Positions 11,633-27,300 of a stretch of 64,000 nt of DNA are shown one piece after another; position 1 is the first letter of the stretch; each line of letters starts with the position of its first letter. The position numbers and the translations under genes were made by a program. Origin of the DNA: Psoroptes ovis (Eukaryota > Arthropoda > Arachnida > Sarcoptiformes > Psoroptidae); the NCBI GenBank assembly GCA_002943765.1, contig PQWQ01000016.1, forward strand, positions 1,054,001 through 1,118,000, given 5' to 3'. Below the pieces are notes generated by a model. That model did no database searches. It was not told where the DNA came from and saw nothing but the letters and a program-made list of their open reading frames with translations.

Positions 11633-14419
11633 TTTACGCTGAGCAGCATCATTTTATGGCTTCCAAAATAATAATTGTGAATCCGATTGGTTTCGATTCT
11701 ATTTCAATCTATATTCTCTGTATATTCAGTAGGTTTTATCAAATCAAAATAAGCGTAAAATGAAATCAAAATATTTGAACGTACGAACGAACGAATGAAT
11801 GAATATTCATTCATTCATTCATTGATCGTAGAGTTTATATGCATATATTTTAATTTAATTTGTATAACTTTGTGCTACACTCTGTTTTAACTGAGACTAT
11901 TGACTGACTTTTTGAATGAATTTAAATGAATAAATAAATAAATAATTTAAATTAGCACAATTATTTCGATTCGAAATTATGTTTTGACCCCTTTTTTTTG
12001 AAGAACAACAACCCTTTGAAACCCTGTTTTCAAAGGGCAAACAAAAAAAAATCCTTTTAACTTGATGCTTCCATTCGGAAACAATTGATTCTGATTTGAT
12101 TCAATCAATTGATAATTGAATTCACTTTTATCGAAATATTTTAGTGTTCAAAGTGCTTTCACAAGCCCAAGACCCTATTGGAATAAACACTAAACAGTGT
12201 TCATAAAATGTAACTAAATGAATTCTGGAAAAATTTTTTTTTCAAAAATTTAATTCAACTAAAACTATAACCTGTTTCCTGCATTCGAGCAGAGTTTCAC
12301 CTTTATTATTATTATTATTTCTTCCTAAATCATTAATTATATCTGGTCATATTGTCGTTTAATCTTTTTTTTATAATAATAATTAGTTATAGTTGTGACT
12401 ATATGACTTGTGACACGCACAGGAACTCGAAGAATAAATGAAAACTTCCATTAAAATTTTATTGAAACCCCAACGAATTTCATATCTCCAAATAGATTCA
12501 TTGACCTTGATCAAACAAAAAAATGGAAATGAATGGCTATAATTTTACAGCATTTAAAAATATTGATAATTAATTTATACCCCTGATATAATTCTCAAAT
12601 CCAAAATGTCTCAAAACCAAAAAAAAGAAATTGTCAACAATTAATCACCCTGTACAAATTATATCAAATTTCTCTTTTAATATTTCAATTTAGTGTTTTT
12701 GACATGTTTATTTGTTTGAAAAATAATTGAATATTATCGTCATTATTATCGTTATTATTATTATTCCAATCGTGTTTGATTAGATAGAAAATCCAGTTAA
12801 AAACACAGATCAGATTCAGCTATAACAAAATGATTTCGCTTTCGATTAATCGATTGAATGAAAATAAATAAATAATTTTCATATTGAAAGTTGAAATTGA
12901 CCGTTTCATATTATTCCATACAATTACATTATGAAAATTGATAATTTTGCTTTATATTTTGGCTTCTGCTTTTTGTGGTGGTGGTGGTGGTGCTGATGGT
13001 AAATTACAATTAATTATTGTTCACCCACCACCAAAAAAAAAAAAAAAAAAATGATCGCCAATACCCATTTACAACAATAGTCTTTGGCTGATTAATTAAT
13101 TTGATTGCTTGGTGATTATGATCATGGCCAAACAAAAAAAAAAAAAAAATGGCGATCATAACCAGCAATTTTCTCATTGAATCGTTGTTGGTCGCGTGTC
13201 ATTAGTGAATACTAAGTCAATGGTGAATGTTGGCCATTTTAGGCTTTCTAGGCGTCAGTAGTCACTGGCAGCCAGTAGGAATCCATGAATCTGAATCTGA
13301 ATCTGAAAATGAACACACACACACACAAAGAAAAAAACTTAATTTATTAGTTTTGACAATGTGGCATCACACATACACACACACACACACAGACATTGTG
13401 TAATATCACATTTCTTCTTTCTACACAAATAATTTAGTTGAATATCACCCGATTATGTGGCTGATCACTATTCACTTTCAAAAATTGAAATTTCAAAGAG
13501 TAAAAAAACCACACAATTGTTTCACGATTATCATTTCAAAAAAATATTCAAAGTTACCGTTTAGTTTAAATTATTTTCGTGGAAATAATAATAATAATAA
13601 TCATCAATATTAATACATTCAAATGTAATTCGATATATATATTCAATGAATATAAGATCTTAATAATGAAAAAAAAATCAAATTGATAAAGTTCATTGAC
13701 ATTGAATCATTATCTCTGATATAATCATCATCATCATCATCATCATCATCACATCACACATCATCATTTCAAATCGATAGATTTATACAAAGCTATATTT
13801 ATTGATTATGACATTATGCATAATATAATGATTTGAATAATAATCTGATGATGATTAATTATTATTTGAATAATTTTTCTAAAAAAACATTCAAACCAAT
13901 GACCATTGAATGGTGCTGCTGTTGCTGTTGCTGCTACTGCCAAGATAAATTAATGAATTAAATGAGTTTCGATTAATTAAATTTGAATTGTTTCGAATTA
14001 TTTGGTCTTCCAGCAATTATTTGGTCCTGGCTAAATCCTAGGGTCGAATTCGGGCTACGAATCAAAAATTCTTTAATTATTCATTTATGATTAAGATCAC
14101 CCAAAAAAGAAAAGGGTTTAAATCATAAATTAAACAAATTAATGGATGTGGATTCATTCTCTCCGATGATCTTATCGTTGTTGGCCCCCGAAAAAAAAAC
14201 AATTATTCAGATACATACACACAAACACACACACAAACACATCGATTTCACAGTTGGATGAATGAATATGAATTTGAAAAATTGTTGTTGTTTGTTTGTT
14301 TGGATGGACATCATGTTGCGGATATCTAATCTATGCATGTATACACATCCATATACATGTTTCAACAATGACAACGAATATTTTGTGCATAAAATTCATG
14401 CATTGTTAGCTTTTATATA

Positions 14420-14503
14420 TTTGGTTGTCCTCGAAAGTTTTGGCCAATTTTCCAATGAGCAAGTCTATTGATTAAGCCGAATGAATTTTCTGGACATGCC
14501 ATG
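14420..14503. mobile_element. MITE copy, family A, degraded
   Basis: TTGGTTGTCCTCGAAAGTTT at the left. The interior TTGGCCAATTTTCCAATGAG and GATTAAGCCGAATGAA is family-A. The right end is mutated (TTTTCTGGACATGCC). Confidence 0.78.
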
Positions 14504-15359
14504 AATATTTTTGCTTCCATTATTCTTCCATTTGGTTGGCCAAATGTGCCTTATGTAATTTGTGCTTTGCTTTGCTTTGCTTTGCTTTGCTGTGCTGTGC
14601 TGTGTGATGCAATCTGAATCGATGCAAATGGAATCACCGTTTATTTTTCATTTTTTTTTATTTCATTTCATTTTTTAATTGTCTTGCTGTAATGTATGTA
14701 TGTATGTATGTATGTGTTCATTGGCCAATGTGTTCTGTCATTTATTTTTTTATTTTTTATTTTTTTGAAGCCAGTGTGTGTGTTTCTGATTATTATGTCA
14801 TCATCATCATCATCATTGTCATAACATCATTGAAATCTAATGGCTTGTTGTTGTTGTCCAATGCAGCCAAAAAGATTTCCAAAAAAACCAAAGATTCATT
14901 TGGGTCCATTTGCTTTGCTTTGCTTTGCTTTGCTTGAAACAAACACAAACACAAATACAAACATTCAATTAGATGTAATGGAATCCAGAATGGGAATCAA
15001 ATAAAAAAAGCCTTTTATACATTAAATAATCTTAAGACAATGATCATGATGATGATGATGATGATAAAATACAACGTGTGTTGAATGTTGAATGAATTCA
15101 ATCATTTTCAATTCAATGATGATGATGATCATTTCAAAAATTGTCACTTTTACACTTTTACATTACATTATTATTATTATTATTTAAGGATACATTGAGA
15201 CCTTATTCTTTTTAATCAAATATATACGATGCATTATACAATATATTCTAATCTCAATTGATTATTATTATTATTATTATTCTTAGATTTTTACATTTTC
15301 ATTTTTCTTAAATTCATTCAACATTTTTTTTTTCATTTCTTCCATATCTGTATATACAG

Positions 15360-18300
15360 GCTGGCAATGTATTCAATTTTTGTAATGAAGCAGTCAAATT
15401 GAATGGATCGATACCGTTACGAACGCAAGCATCAATTGTTTATGATGATGGCCATACAATTTTGACGTCCATAGCAGCTGGTGTTACTGGACAACATACA
15501 GTGGCATTCGTTGGTACAAATTATGGATCCATAAAAAAGGTAAGATAACGATTGCAATTGTAACAATAACGACAATTGTTTGTACACTTTATGGCTAATC
15601 CAGCCAGCCAGCCAGCCAGTGAAAATAATAATAAAATCTAATCAAAGTATAAACAACAACAGTTGAAAAGAAATCAAATCAAATCAAATTTAGTTGGATT
15701 AATCCAGCTAAATAATAAAAAAATGAAAATGTGAAAATAACATTTGAATGTGATTGTGTGTAAATTGTGTTGAAATAGTCATTGGTAAAACAGTGAGACT
15801 GAGAAATGAAATGAAATGATGATGAACACATTTGAATTTGTTTGAAAATCATTTGAAAATTGAACAAACGTCATTTACACACACACACACATCATAATGC
15901 CTTTTTGAAAATGATTTAGAAAATGGTTTTAGTGTGTGTTTTATGTTAGTTGTATTAGGTTGTCCGCAAAGTTCTTGCCGATTTTCTTATGATTTTCTAT
16001 CATATAATTGGCAAGAACTTATTGGACAATTATTAATATGTATGTATGTGTGTGAGGGTTATACATAAAAAAAAAGTTTCATAAAATTGCCAAGTTTTTC
16101 GGGTTGACTATGTGTGTGTGTGTGTGTGTAAATGAATGAATGAATGAATATTCAACGGATAATGAGCTAAATGAATGGGCCAATAAATGTAAACACGAAA
16201 CGCAAACACTAAAGCTAGCCAAAGCCATAGCAATAAATTAAGTCTGAATAAAATGTATGAGTGTGTGTGTGTGTGTGTGTATTAAAATGCTTAATAAGGG
16301 CCCATTATAATCATCATTATGGCAGATTTTTCCATTTATTAATTCAAATAAACCAAATAAGACAACCAGTCAGCCAGTGAAATGTATGAAATCTTGAAGA
16401 AATGTAAACCTTTGAGGCACATACCAACTGATGGTATATGAATAACCGATCTGTTAATGTGGCAGCAACACATTATTGATATAATTAGGGCTGCTGTAAA
16501 AGTTTTCCATGAAAAAACTTTCACCAATGTCTAATTCACAGGTTCAAACCTCATCAAACCATCCACCGTCATCACCATCAATTGATGACAACAATCATCA
16601 TCATCATCATCATCATCATTATTCATGTCAAAAATTATTGCCAATGGCTAATGATTATATGAGTCGAAATAGTGTTTATTATTATGATTATGATTATATG
16701 TTTATTAATTTAAATTTATAGCATATGTGTGACAATGACATTGATTGTTTTTCATCTTCATCTTCTTCTTTTTGTTGTCAATAGTTTAGCTTTCAAGTGT
16801 ATCCATGTGTGATTGAACGTGACCACTTAATGTTTTGACCAATGAAATACTCGAAAAACCAAAAAATAAAACCAAAATCAATCATCGAATATTCATTATT
16901 ATTATTAGTACTGTATGAGAGTATGAAAATGAAATGAGCTGCAATGCAATGAAATGAGAAATGAACGTGATGATATTTGAATCAATGACCTTTTTTCTCT
17001 TGTTCAATTGGCCAACTCGAAAAAAAATTGTTGGCCAATTGGGCCCTTTGGCCAATTGAAATGGTTCGAGTTTTTGGCTTTGTTAGCTTTTCTTTGGACA
17101 AAAATTATTTCATTTCATTTCAAAGCAGAACCAACCAGAATAAAACTAACCAAATAAACAAACAAACAAACAAAAATAAACAAACAAACCATCCAAAGCA
17201 AGCCAAAGCAAATCTAATTTGCATCATCAATTCAATGCAATTCAATGCAATGAAAAAGCTTAAAATACACTTATACCAACAAACCAAATACAAATATAAA
17301 ACTCACTTGACATTCGTAAGAGAGATGTGTATGGATGGATGGAATCCATTGAATGAAAGCACTCGAATTCAACGATGAGAATCGAATGATTTCAACGACT
17401 GAAGAATATTCAGAATTCGGATCGGTTCCATGTTTCCAAAAATTCAATTTGTACACATTCACAAATTCGACCAATAAGTTATAGTCTTTGAATTCATAGT
17501 CATTTTCGAAATAAAATGAAAATGAAAATGTTGCATAAACAAACATTTTCATTTCATTTCGTTGAATTTGAATGAATTTGATTCCGACAACAGAAAAAAA
17601 ACCGTATATAATTTGATTATATGCACACACACACACACACATATACAGAGACACAGAGATAGAGACCCAAAGAAAATCGAAAATGTCCCATCAACTATGA
17701 ACAAACGGCCAAAATACCAGAGAATTAATGTACACACAAACACACATTGAAAAACTAATTTTTCTCGAATCAATATCCGATTATGGCCATTATAACTCGA
17801 ATAGATCTGGTTGAAAAGCCATTTTTTTTCATTTCAATGGGCCAATAACGCCATAATCAATCCTTTTTACCCGAGAAAAAAAAATGATTTTCATTTTTCC
17901 CAATCATTTTTAAATAATGTTTGCTGATGTGCAATAAAACCCCCAAATTGTCAACAATGTTTACATGATGATTGAACTAAGTACCAGTGAACCGTCTGTA
18001 CACATTCATTTATTTATGCTTAAAATTAGAGTCAAGTGCCCGAGAATACCAAACACACACAAACTAAGAGGCATAAACCTTTGAAAATTATAATCGAAAA
18101 TAATCATCGTCAATTATTACCCCAGTTATGATTGACAATTTGGCAAAATTTGACGAAAATTTGACAAAAATGTTCAAGATATTAATCGCTTGACAAATAA
18201 GTCAACGACAAACCTCTTTCTCTTATTCTCCCACCCTTGGCTTTCAACAACATTCAAAAGCCTTAATAGCTTTGATAGCTTCAAATGATGATGATTTTGA

Positions 18301-21300
18301 TGATGATGATTTATCAATTTTCAATTTAGTTTTCCGTTTCACATTCATTCATTCATTTCATTCAATCATTTATTTATTTATTTATCTATTTTTCCATGTT
18401 TAAATTGAAAAATTCCAAGTGAAATAAGAGCAACATAGATGATGATGATGATGATGATGATGATTGTCCAATGCTAATAAGAAAAATAAACATTGATGAT
18501 TACATAATAATAATAATAATAATAAATAAATAAAAATATATAGTAGGTTGTCCGAAAAGTTCATCACGCTTAATCGAATAGTGTTGCCACATGAAAATTG
18601 GCCAAAACTTTCGGGACAACCTTGATACATACAGTAATACAAATAAAATACACACACACTGAGAAATAAATGATTAATTTTTTTTTATTTTTGGCCCACC
18701 AAAATAAAATAATAATAATAATAAACAACAGATCTAAGTGATATTGATGTATTCAGGGTCTATGTATGTATGTATGTATGTATGTGTATTTGTGTATATG
18801 TGTGCATAGATGATAATATATGTATACACAACCATCATACATTTTGTTTGATGAAATTGAATTTGAATCAATTGAACGAATTGAATCAAGGAAGAATTGT
18901 ATTGAATTGCTTTAGATCGAAACATTGATGAATGTTATTATGGAGTGAAGAGAGAGAGAGAGAGAGAGAGAGAGAAGCTACACCAAACATTATCATTGAT
19001 GAAATATAGAAGAAGAAAATTCTGATCGAAATTCTGTATGGAAATTGAATGAAAACATTCATTTAGTTCATTTATTCATTTATTAGTTTATTTATTTATT
19101 TTAGTTATTTTAGTTTATTTTAGTTTATTCTAGTTATTCATTCATTGATTCATTGATTCAATGATTCAATTCAATCGAATTCAATGATTCAATGATTTAT
19201 TTCAATTCAATTGAATTCAATGAATGGTTAATCAAATTATTAGAATTTTGATTATATTTTTTATGTTGAAATTATTTTGTTGTTTAATCATTTTACTTTT
19301 TATTATTCTGTTGTTGTTGTTGTTGTTGTTGATAATCAATTATCGTGCGACAGACACAAAAATGGAATTCTAGTCTACATTTTTTTCAATATTAATCAAA
19401 TGAATTATTTAATTATACGAATTAATCATTTGATTTGATTAAGTTTTTAATTTTTTTTTGTTAATCAAAAATTCTTGTTTGTTTTTTTCATTCAAAATTA
19501 AAGGTCCTATTAACACGTGCCAATCATGGACATCAATTTGATGAAATAGAAATTGATCATAATCAACCAATATTGGCCGATTTGTTTGTCGATAATGATC
19601 AAAATCCACGTTATGTGATTGCTGCATCACCATACAAGGTATGTTTTTTTTTGTTGTATTTTGAAATATTGAAAATTCCATACCAAGAATATTTATTTTT
19701 GGACAAAAATAATCCTTTTGAAATAAATGCAAATATATTTGCTGGCATTTCGAAAACCCCATTTTATATCAACATTGTATCATTTGATTTTTAATTAGTG
19801 AACAAACATTCACAAATATATAATTAGCTTCAAACAAACAAATAAACAAAAAACAAACAAACCCAATACACAAAAGGGTCCAGTATTCTATGTAAAAAAA
19901 AATAATTCAACAAATTCAAAAGCAAAATTCAATGAAAAACAAGGCCAACATCAAGTTTTTGATTGAAATGTATTTGATTACTTTGAATAATAATTCACAT
20001 TTACTTATATTTGTTTCGAAATTCACTCATTTATTCATCGATTCACCCAAATTCACCCAATCCACCCATTTACACATTCATCATTTACGTTGATTGTCAA
20101 TCAATTTTTTTTTGAATGCTTCATCACAAGTATTACAACAGATTCTGGTCGATTCTGAAATCATATCACTTATCAGTATTAATGTCAGTCGTTTGTTTTG
20201 ATTAGAATCGTAGAATTTTCATTTTTATTTTTTTTGAATTTTCAAAACTTTTTCAAAGTTCTACACACTTTTTTTTTTTTTTTTTTGGTAATCAGCCATT
20301 ATTTATTTTCAAAAATACAAGGAATAAAAAGTTTGTCAGAACAAAGAAGATTTATTTTTATTTATTTATTCGTTAAATTCAATTCGAGAGTTCATCAGTT
20401 TCGAGAAGAATTGGAAAATTGAAAAACTTTTTTTTTGTCTGAAAATGATTACACACAAAAAAAAGCCAGGCATAGACCTTGTGATAGATACGAACAAACA
20501 ACAGCAGCAACAGCAGCTACACTTCAGGGTTCAACACCTGAATAGGCTTAAATTGGCCTAAAATAGACCCTAAAATAGATGCTAAAAAGTGATGAATAGA
20601 CCTGCACTGAAATAGATCTGAATAGATGAATGAATGAATGCACGTGTGAATTACTGAATGTTTCATTATTTTTTTGTTTCATTATTTTTTCAAAGCTCAG
20701 GATATGGCAATGTTGGCATGCATGCATTGCAATGCAATGCAATTCAATGATTGATTTGCTTCAATGTCCGTTACCAATAAATCATACGAGAACATTCATT
20801 CATACCATACTTCACTTTGAATGTACGAGATGAATAGATTCAATGTTGAATACCCATAGATATTTACAAACGGTACCCATGTAAAAGCTTCATTTTGAAC
20901 TTCACTATACCCACACACACTCTATTCACACTCTTGTGATTGTATTGTTCAATTGATTGAATTTTTTTTTCACTTTTAACACCGGAAATTGCTGTAATTT
21001 TTTTTTCACCATTTTGTTTTGTTCGTTACTACTATGTACTTTCAATGAAAATTGCGTGCATTTCATTCCTGTATTTTGGTTCTGAATTCAACATTCAATT
21101 CCTATTTCATTCCATTCCATTCCATTCCAATGGAATTGTTGATTAACATTTTTTCATTTAAATTATTTTTTTCGTATGGAAGCCAGAATTTTTTTTTCAT
21201 TTTTTTTTCTCTAAAAATGATTAGAAATGAACCCAGAAAAAAAAATCATTGAAGCAAAAATAACACGGAATAAATGATGGTCATAAACACGCAATCCATA

Positions 21301-24300
21301 CACACACACACACACACATAGACCAATACACTAACCGACCGACCAACACTGACTAACACACACACAGCAGGTTATCTCATTCTTCAGCATCAAAGCTTGT
21401 TGCAAATGAAATAAATGAATGAATGAAATGAATGAAATGAAAATTCTTGTCCCTTGTCAATTGAAAATTCATGTTTGATTTCATTCATTTTCGAAATTTT
21501 CATTTGTTGAAAATCATTTTTGGTTCCATTTTGCTTCAACACCATTTCATTGAATACATTTCATTTCATTGATTCATTGAACTAACAAAAATTTTCGATT
21601 GACTGAGCTGTCAATTGCAATTTTAATCACCCAAACACACACACACACACACATCGAATGTCCATCTATCAGTCAGTCAGTCAGTACTGGGGCTTTGATT
21701 ACAACTGACCACAATACCCTAGAATGCTTCTGGAATATTTATTTGATCCATTCCACATTTTGATTCAAATCTAAATTCCAAATATGACATTAAACTCTCA
21801 AAGGTCAGCCTGGAATTCAGAAATCCAAATTTCGATTAATAATTTTTGTTTTTTAATTTCCTTTATCCCAACCAATTACTATGAATCCAAAATGTCAAAA
21901 AAAAAAAAAAAAAATGAAAATCAATCAATCTGCGATGCCATTCATATATCATCATGTTATTTCCATCATATTTTCTGTATTAACCGACCCAAACAACATG
22001 TTCATAGATCATTTGTAAATCCATTCATTTTATTCGATTGATGAAACATGGTGTCTCCACCTTGAAAGACCCGATTGTCACATAAATCGAAAACAAAAGA
22101 TTCCGATTCTTGGTCAATTAAACCCATCAGAGCGAACATCATTTCGATAGAGACAAGTAGTGATGGGAGTACAGCCTTAGACACATTTGAATTTGAAAAC
22201 ATTTGAACTTTTGGACCAAAAAAAAAAAAAAAAACGAATGTGAAACACGAACATTTTCCATCAAGAGACAAGAATAGACATTCCATTTTACTCGATTTTC
22301 TAAGATGATGATGATGGGTTCAATTTCATTTCGAAAAATTTACATTTCATTCATTCATTCATTTATATTGATTCATTGATTACAACTCAAGCACAATGAT
22401 GATTGAATGCATTTAAAAATTTGTATTTTAAGAATTTTTGGGCATTCAAATAATGTAAAAAAAAAACACTTTGAAAAATATTCGCGAAACTGTTTCAACA
22501 ACAGCAAATCTTTGAAGATATTCTTATCTGTCAAATTTCTTATTCATTTTTCAACACACACACACACACACACACACAAAATGCATTTATTCCGAATGAA
22601 TATGAATAAAATTCAATGAATTGAAGAATCGATTTTTTCATTCATTTTCATTCATTCATTCAATGAGACCCAGTTGATTGATCTGTATGTCTCGGGCTCG
22701 CAAAAAAAAAAAAACATTAATGTTTTTTTTTTTGAAATGAATTATTTTCTTCGAAAACATTTACACATTTACAGCCATTTATGAATGCTAATTATTTATA
22801 TTCGTTTTAGGTAACAAAATTTGCCGTGGAAACATGCTTACAACACAATACATGTGATCAGTGCCTTGAGGCTCGTAATCCTTATTGTGGATGGTGTTCA
22901 TTACAGAAACGGTAACACATTATAAATTGAAAATGATTGTCAAAGAATCAATGAAAATTGATGGTCAATTCTTTGGGGGGGTTTTTTTTTCTTTCAGATG
23001 TACAATCAAATCTGAATGTTTATCACATTCGACTGCTACTGCTGCTGCCGCTGCTGATAGTAAACATCATTCGGCCCATCATTATACAATGTTGGAAAGT
23101 AAATCATCATTATTTTCTACACCTCGTTGGTTGTCATTAGAAACATCACAATGTATCGATTTTCAAGCGATAAAACCTGAATTTATGTCTAGAAATATAG
23201 TAGCCCCGGTAAGTTTATAAGTATATGCCGGTAATCAATTTTGATCAAAAATTTATGAAAAAAAAAAAAAAAATATAATCAATCCTATACGAATCAGGTC
23301 GAGCTTATAATCAATCAATTACCTCCATTGCCTTACGGTGCCAATTATCTATGTGTTTTCGAACAACAAGGCGAACCAATACCAGCGACAGTAACACGAA
23401 ACGGTTTAATATGTCAAACACCATCGATACAATTACGGCCAAAAATTCCGAACGGTCATGATCATGTCAGTGTTGATGTGGCTGTTCGTAGTAGTGAAAC
23501 GGATACCGATTTTATTCATCGTCGATTCATATATTTTGATTGTTCTGTACATAGATCGTAAGTGAAATTCTTTGTATTCTCTCTCTCTCTCTCTCTCTCC
23601 AATTTCTGGAATTTTGAATTTAATTTGATTAAGAATAATGCAATGTATTCATTCATTCATTCATTCAATTATTATTCTATAAGTAGAATATATAAGGATC
23701 AATATTAAACATTCTCTCTCTCTCTCTGTGTGTGTGTTTGATCAAATTAGCATTTGATATTATATTATATTCACAATTCACAATTCATAATTAATATTTC
23801 AAAATTCAATTTTGTTTTTTGCATGATGGAAACATATATAATAGATGTAAATCATGTGTTATGAGTGCCTGGGATTGTAATTGGTGTATGCATCAAAATC
23901 TTTGCACCAACAATGCATCATCATCCTGTACTCGACGTATGAAAAATGAAAATGTAAGTGTAAGTGTATGGGCTCAGGTTTCAACGCGAATAATTCCTCA
24001 ATGTTCAATTATGAATCGATGAATTTCTTTTTTTTTTTTTTAGAATGTACACTCAAATTCATTGATAAAAAGTGTACAACATTGTCCATCATTCGATATA
24101 CAACAAGAAATTCTAATACCGGATGGCCGGTCACATCAACTTAGTGTTGAAATTAAAAATTTAATGCCAATTTTTGCCAATGGTTTCGAATGTATTGTTG
24201 AAATTGAACAAGCTAAAGAACGTGTCGAAGCACGTATTAGTGATAATAAAATCATATGCAATGAGCTATTGGTAAATACATTTATTTTTTACATTTTGCA

Positions 24301-27300
24301 CATTAAAACTTATTCAATCAATCAAAATGATGATCGTATCTCATTTTATGACAGCTTTCATATGAAGAACAAATAGGACAACAACAAGCACAATTGACAG
24401 TTTTATGGAATAGCGACACACTAATTGATCGTACGAATTGTAAGTGTATCTAATCGATTGCTTATTGATGAGCTTAATATTTTTTTTTTTTTTTTTGAAA
24501 ATATTCTCCCATGCCAAATAAAAAAGTTACCATTTATAAATGTCAATATCTTGGTGCATATGCTGGACGTGTAGATTGTTCACTATGTCAAACACGTGAT
24601 GATAAATTTAATTGTGTTTGGTGCCAAAATCAATGCATATTCAATGATGATTGTAATGATTTATCAATCATTAATACTTGTCCACCGCCACGTATTGATT
24701 ATGTATGTTTTGCGCTTATTATTTTTAATTGAAAATTAATGAAAATCATATTTACAATTAAACAAATTTTTTTCCCGCATCAAAAATCGATGCATAGATA
24801 CATCCAATTTCGGGTCCCGTCGAAGGTGGTACATTAGTATCGATTGAAGGTTCAAATTTAGGTTCATCATTTGATGAAATCAAAGATCGTATATCGATTG
24901 GTGGTATTCCATGTCAACCGATTGAATATAATATATCGATACGTGTTGTTTGTCGAACTGGTCCAAGTTTGATTGGACCACAATCAGCATTAGTTGTTAT
25001 TGGTAATCGTGCTGGTGTTAGCCGTGCACAAGAAAAATTTCAATATAAAGTAAGTCTTATTCCTTTATTTATATTTTAACATCTTTTGGCTAAAAAGCTA
25101 TGGGCAGTTCAGGGTTATTTATTCGATATTTATTCTCATCATCTTCATATCCTTACATCCAACATTTTTACTCAAATATCTCATAATTGTGCTTGATAAT
25201 TTCAATCATAAATTAAAATATTGAGCTGTCCCATAAGTTCTTGTCGATTTTCTAATAATTTTTCTACGATATAACCAGCAAGAACTTATCGGACAACCTA
25301 ATACATTTATCGGTAACATATTGAATTTATTGCACTGAGAAAAAAATCAAACACATATCAAAAACATAACATTGATTTTCGAGCAAATCAACATACATAG
25401 AGATATAGATGTGTGTGTGTGTGTACAGGCAAATTAAAACAATGCATAGCCATCTACACACAAATAGACATCGAAATACACATAGACATACACACATAAA
25501 TGTATTTATTTATTTTTGAATTTACAATTTTTCCATTTAAAAACAATAATGATCATCATCATCATCATCAACCAAAATGATCTCATCCTTTTCACTGTTC
25601 TTTAATCATCATTATTATTATTATTTTCGATTATTTTGACTTTTTTAAAAACAAACATTCACAAATGTGATCAAATGGATCCATCATCATCATCATCATC
25701 ATCATTTTAATTGCAGATAAATTTATTGATGTTTATTTATTTCTTTGCTGCTTAATTTTTTGATGGTCAAAATTACTTACAAACACAACAAACAGCCAAA
25801 ACACAACAAACAAATATCGATTCAGGGTTTCGATTGAATGCATTAAAATAAAATGAAAACGGAGAGAAAATAATGCAATTCTAGGCATCTTTCAACACAA
25901 ACACTACCCTAGAACACCCTAAGAACACCAGAACTAAAGTAAACCTTTCGAAAAATTCAAATTCAAAGAATTTGACTATTTGCCGAATCAATCAAATTGG
26001 TCAATGTGAATTGAAATCTTAAGAAATTCAGTAGAAATTGATGTCTTGGAAAATATTCAATTCGATTCATTGATTCGATTCGCTGATTATTTTAAGAAAA
26101 AATAGAAAATTTTCTCCCTATCATTTTGGTTCATTTATTGATTTGAACAATTAACAATCATTGATTGATCGATTGATCTATTGATCAAATTGATGATTGG
26201 CATCTCAATTTTGGCAGCCCAAAAACCCTCTCTCTCTCTCTCTTTGGTTGATCTATTTTTGATGATATATTTGTGTATTGATAGATCTATTATTACAACC
26301 ATCACCACCATCATCATTATTATTTTGGCATTTGACATTTTTTTTCTCGGGCAAAACAATTCCCGATTCTTAGCTTCAGGTCAATTACTAGCAAGGGCTA
26401 GGCTATGGCTAGGGTTATAGTCATTTATATGTGAATAAAAATCAATTTTTTTCTTTTCTTGGTGTTTTTGGTAGGTTCGCTCAAAACAACAACAACAATT
26501 CAAATTTCAAATCGATTTGTATTTGCAGTATTTTGAACCAATTGATAATTACATTCACATTCATTTGAATTATTGAACAAATTTTTTATTTTATTTCATT
26601 TTCAATTCCATCAATTCATTCATTGATTCATTGATTCATTGACTCATTGATTGATTCGGAAATATATATATGTTTTATTGCCACTGAAAAACACTGGCAA
26701 AACTACACTAAAACTGCCAAAACTATCCCTGCAAAAAAAAAACTACCCGAATTTATGAAATTGAAAAAAATTGAATGATTGAATAATTTGAAAGCGAAAA
26801 TAATAATAATAATAATAATAAAAATCAATCATAAATCGATCGATCGATTGATCGATACGAGATCGATTTCGAAATCGATTTTCATTGATCCATTTTGTGG
26901 ATCCATTTTGTGGATCAATTTCTTCCCTTGTTTAAGTGATGAAATATATATATAATAAAAAGTCAAATGAAATTTTCGTTTTTTCGTTGTGTAAAAATAA
27001 TAATAATAATAATAATCATTATGATAATATTATTGGTTTGGTTTGGTTTCTCGAATTTTGTCTTGTTTTTTGTTCGGTAGTTTTAAGGGTAGTTCAAGGG
27101 TAGTGTGGTAGTGTATTATTATTATAATAATGAAGATGGAAAAGAAGAAGAAGAAATCAATTTAATATTCATTATGATAATATGTAAATGTTTTCCTTAT
27201 AGTTGATTTCATTTCATTTCGGTGGTGGTGGTCATGGTGGTGGTGGCAGTGGTGGTCATTTGGATATTTCGTTTATTTTCTGATATTTCGGTTATATCCC

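Larger units (their letters stand above)
1434..15359. other. About 14 kb without recognisable gene; probable upstream/intron DNA of plexin
   Basis: No reading frame here resembles a known protein, and open frames are microsatellite or AT-rich artefacts. The stretch carries eight approximately 80-bp MITE copies, many CA, ATT, ATTC and GAT microsatellites, and a GC-richer patch near 6.1-6.3 kb. Since the exon at 15360 starts in the middle of a sema domain, the missing plexin 5' exons lie upstream. The simplest reading is that much of this interval is one long intron, but I could not identify any earlier exon in it. Confidence 0.5.
15540..19503 (+). other. Plexin intron, about 4 kb
   Basis: Intron between the two sema exons. 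It contains two MITE copies (15954 and 18543), CA and TG microsatellites, a (GA)n tract at 18949-18975 and no recognisable coding sequence. Confidence 0.8.

Noticed and set aside
11400..15359. Missing plexin 5' sema exons
   Set aside because: I looked for sema-like coding blocks with AG/GT borders and found none I could support, so the gene is reported as partial.
22002..22286. Minus-strand 94-residue frame in a plexin intron
   Set aside because: Composition is atypical, it has no recognisable motif, and it lies within an intron of a well-supported gene on the other strand.
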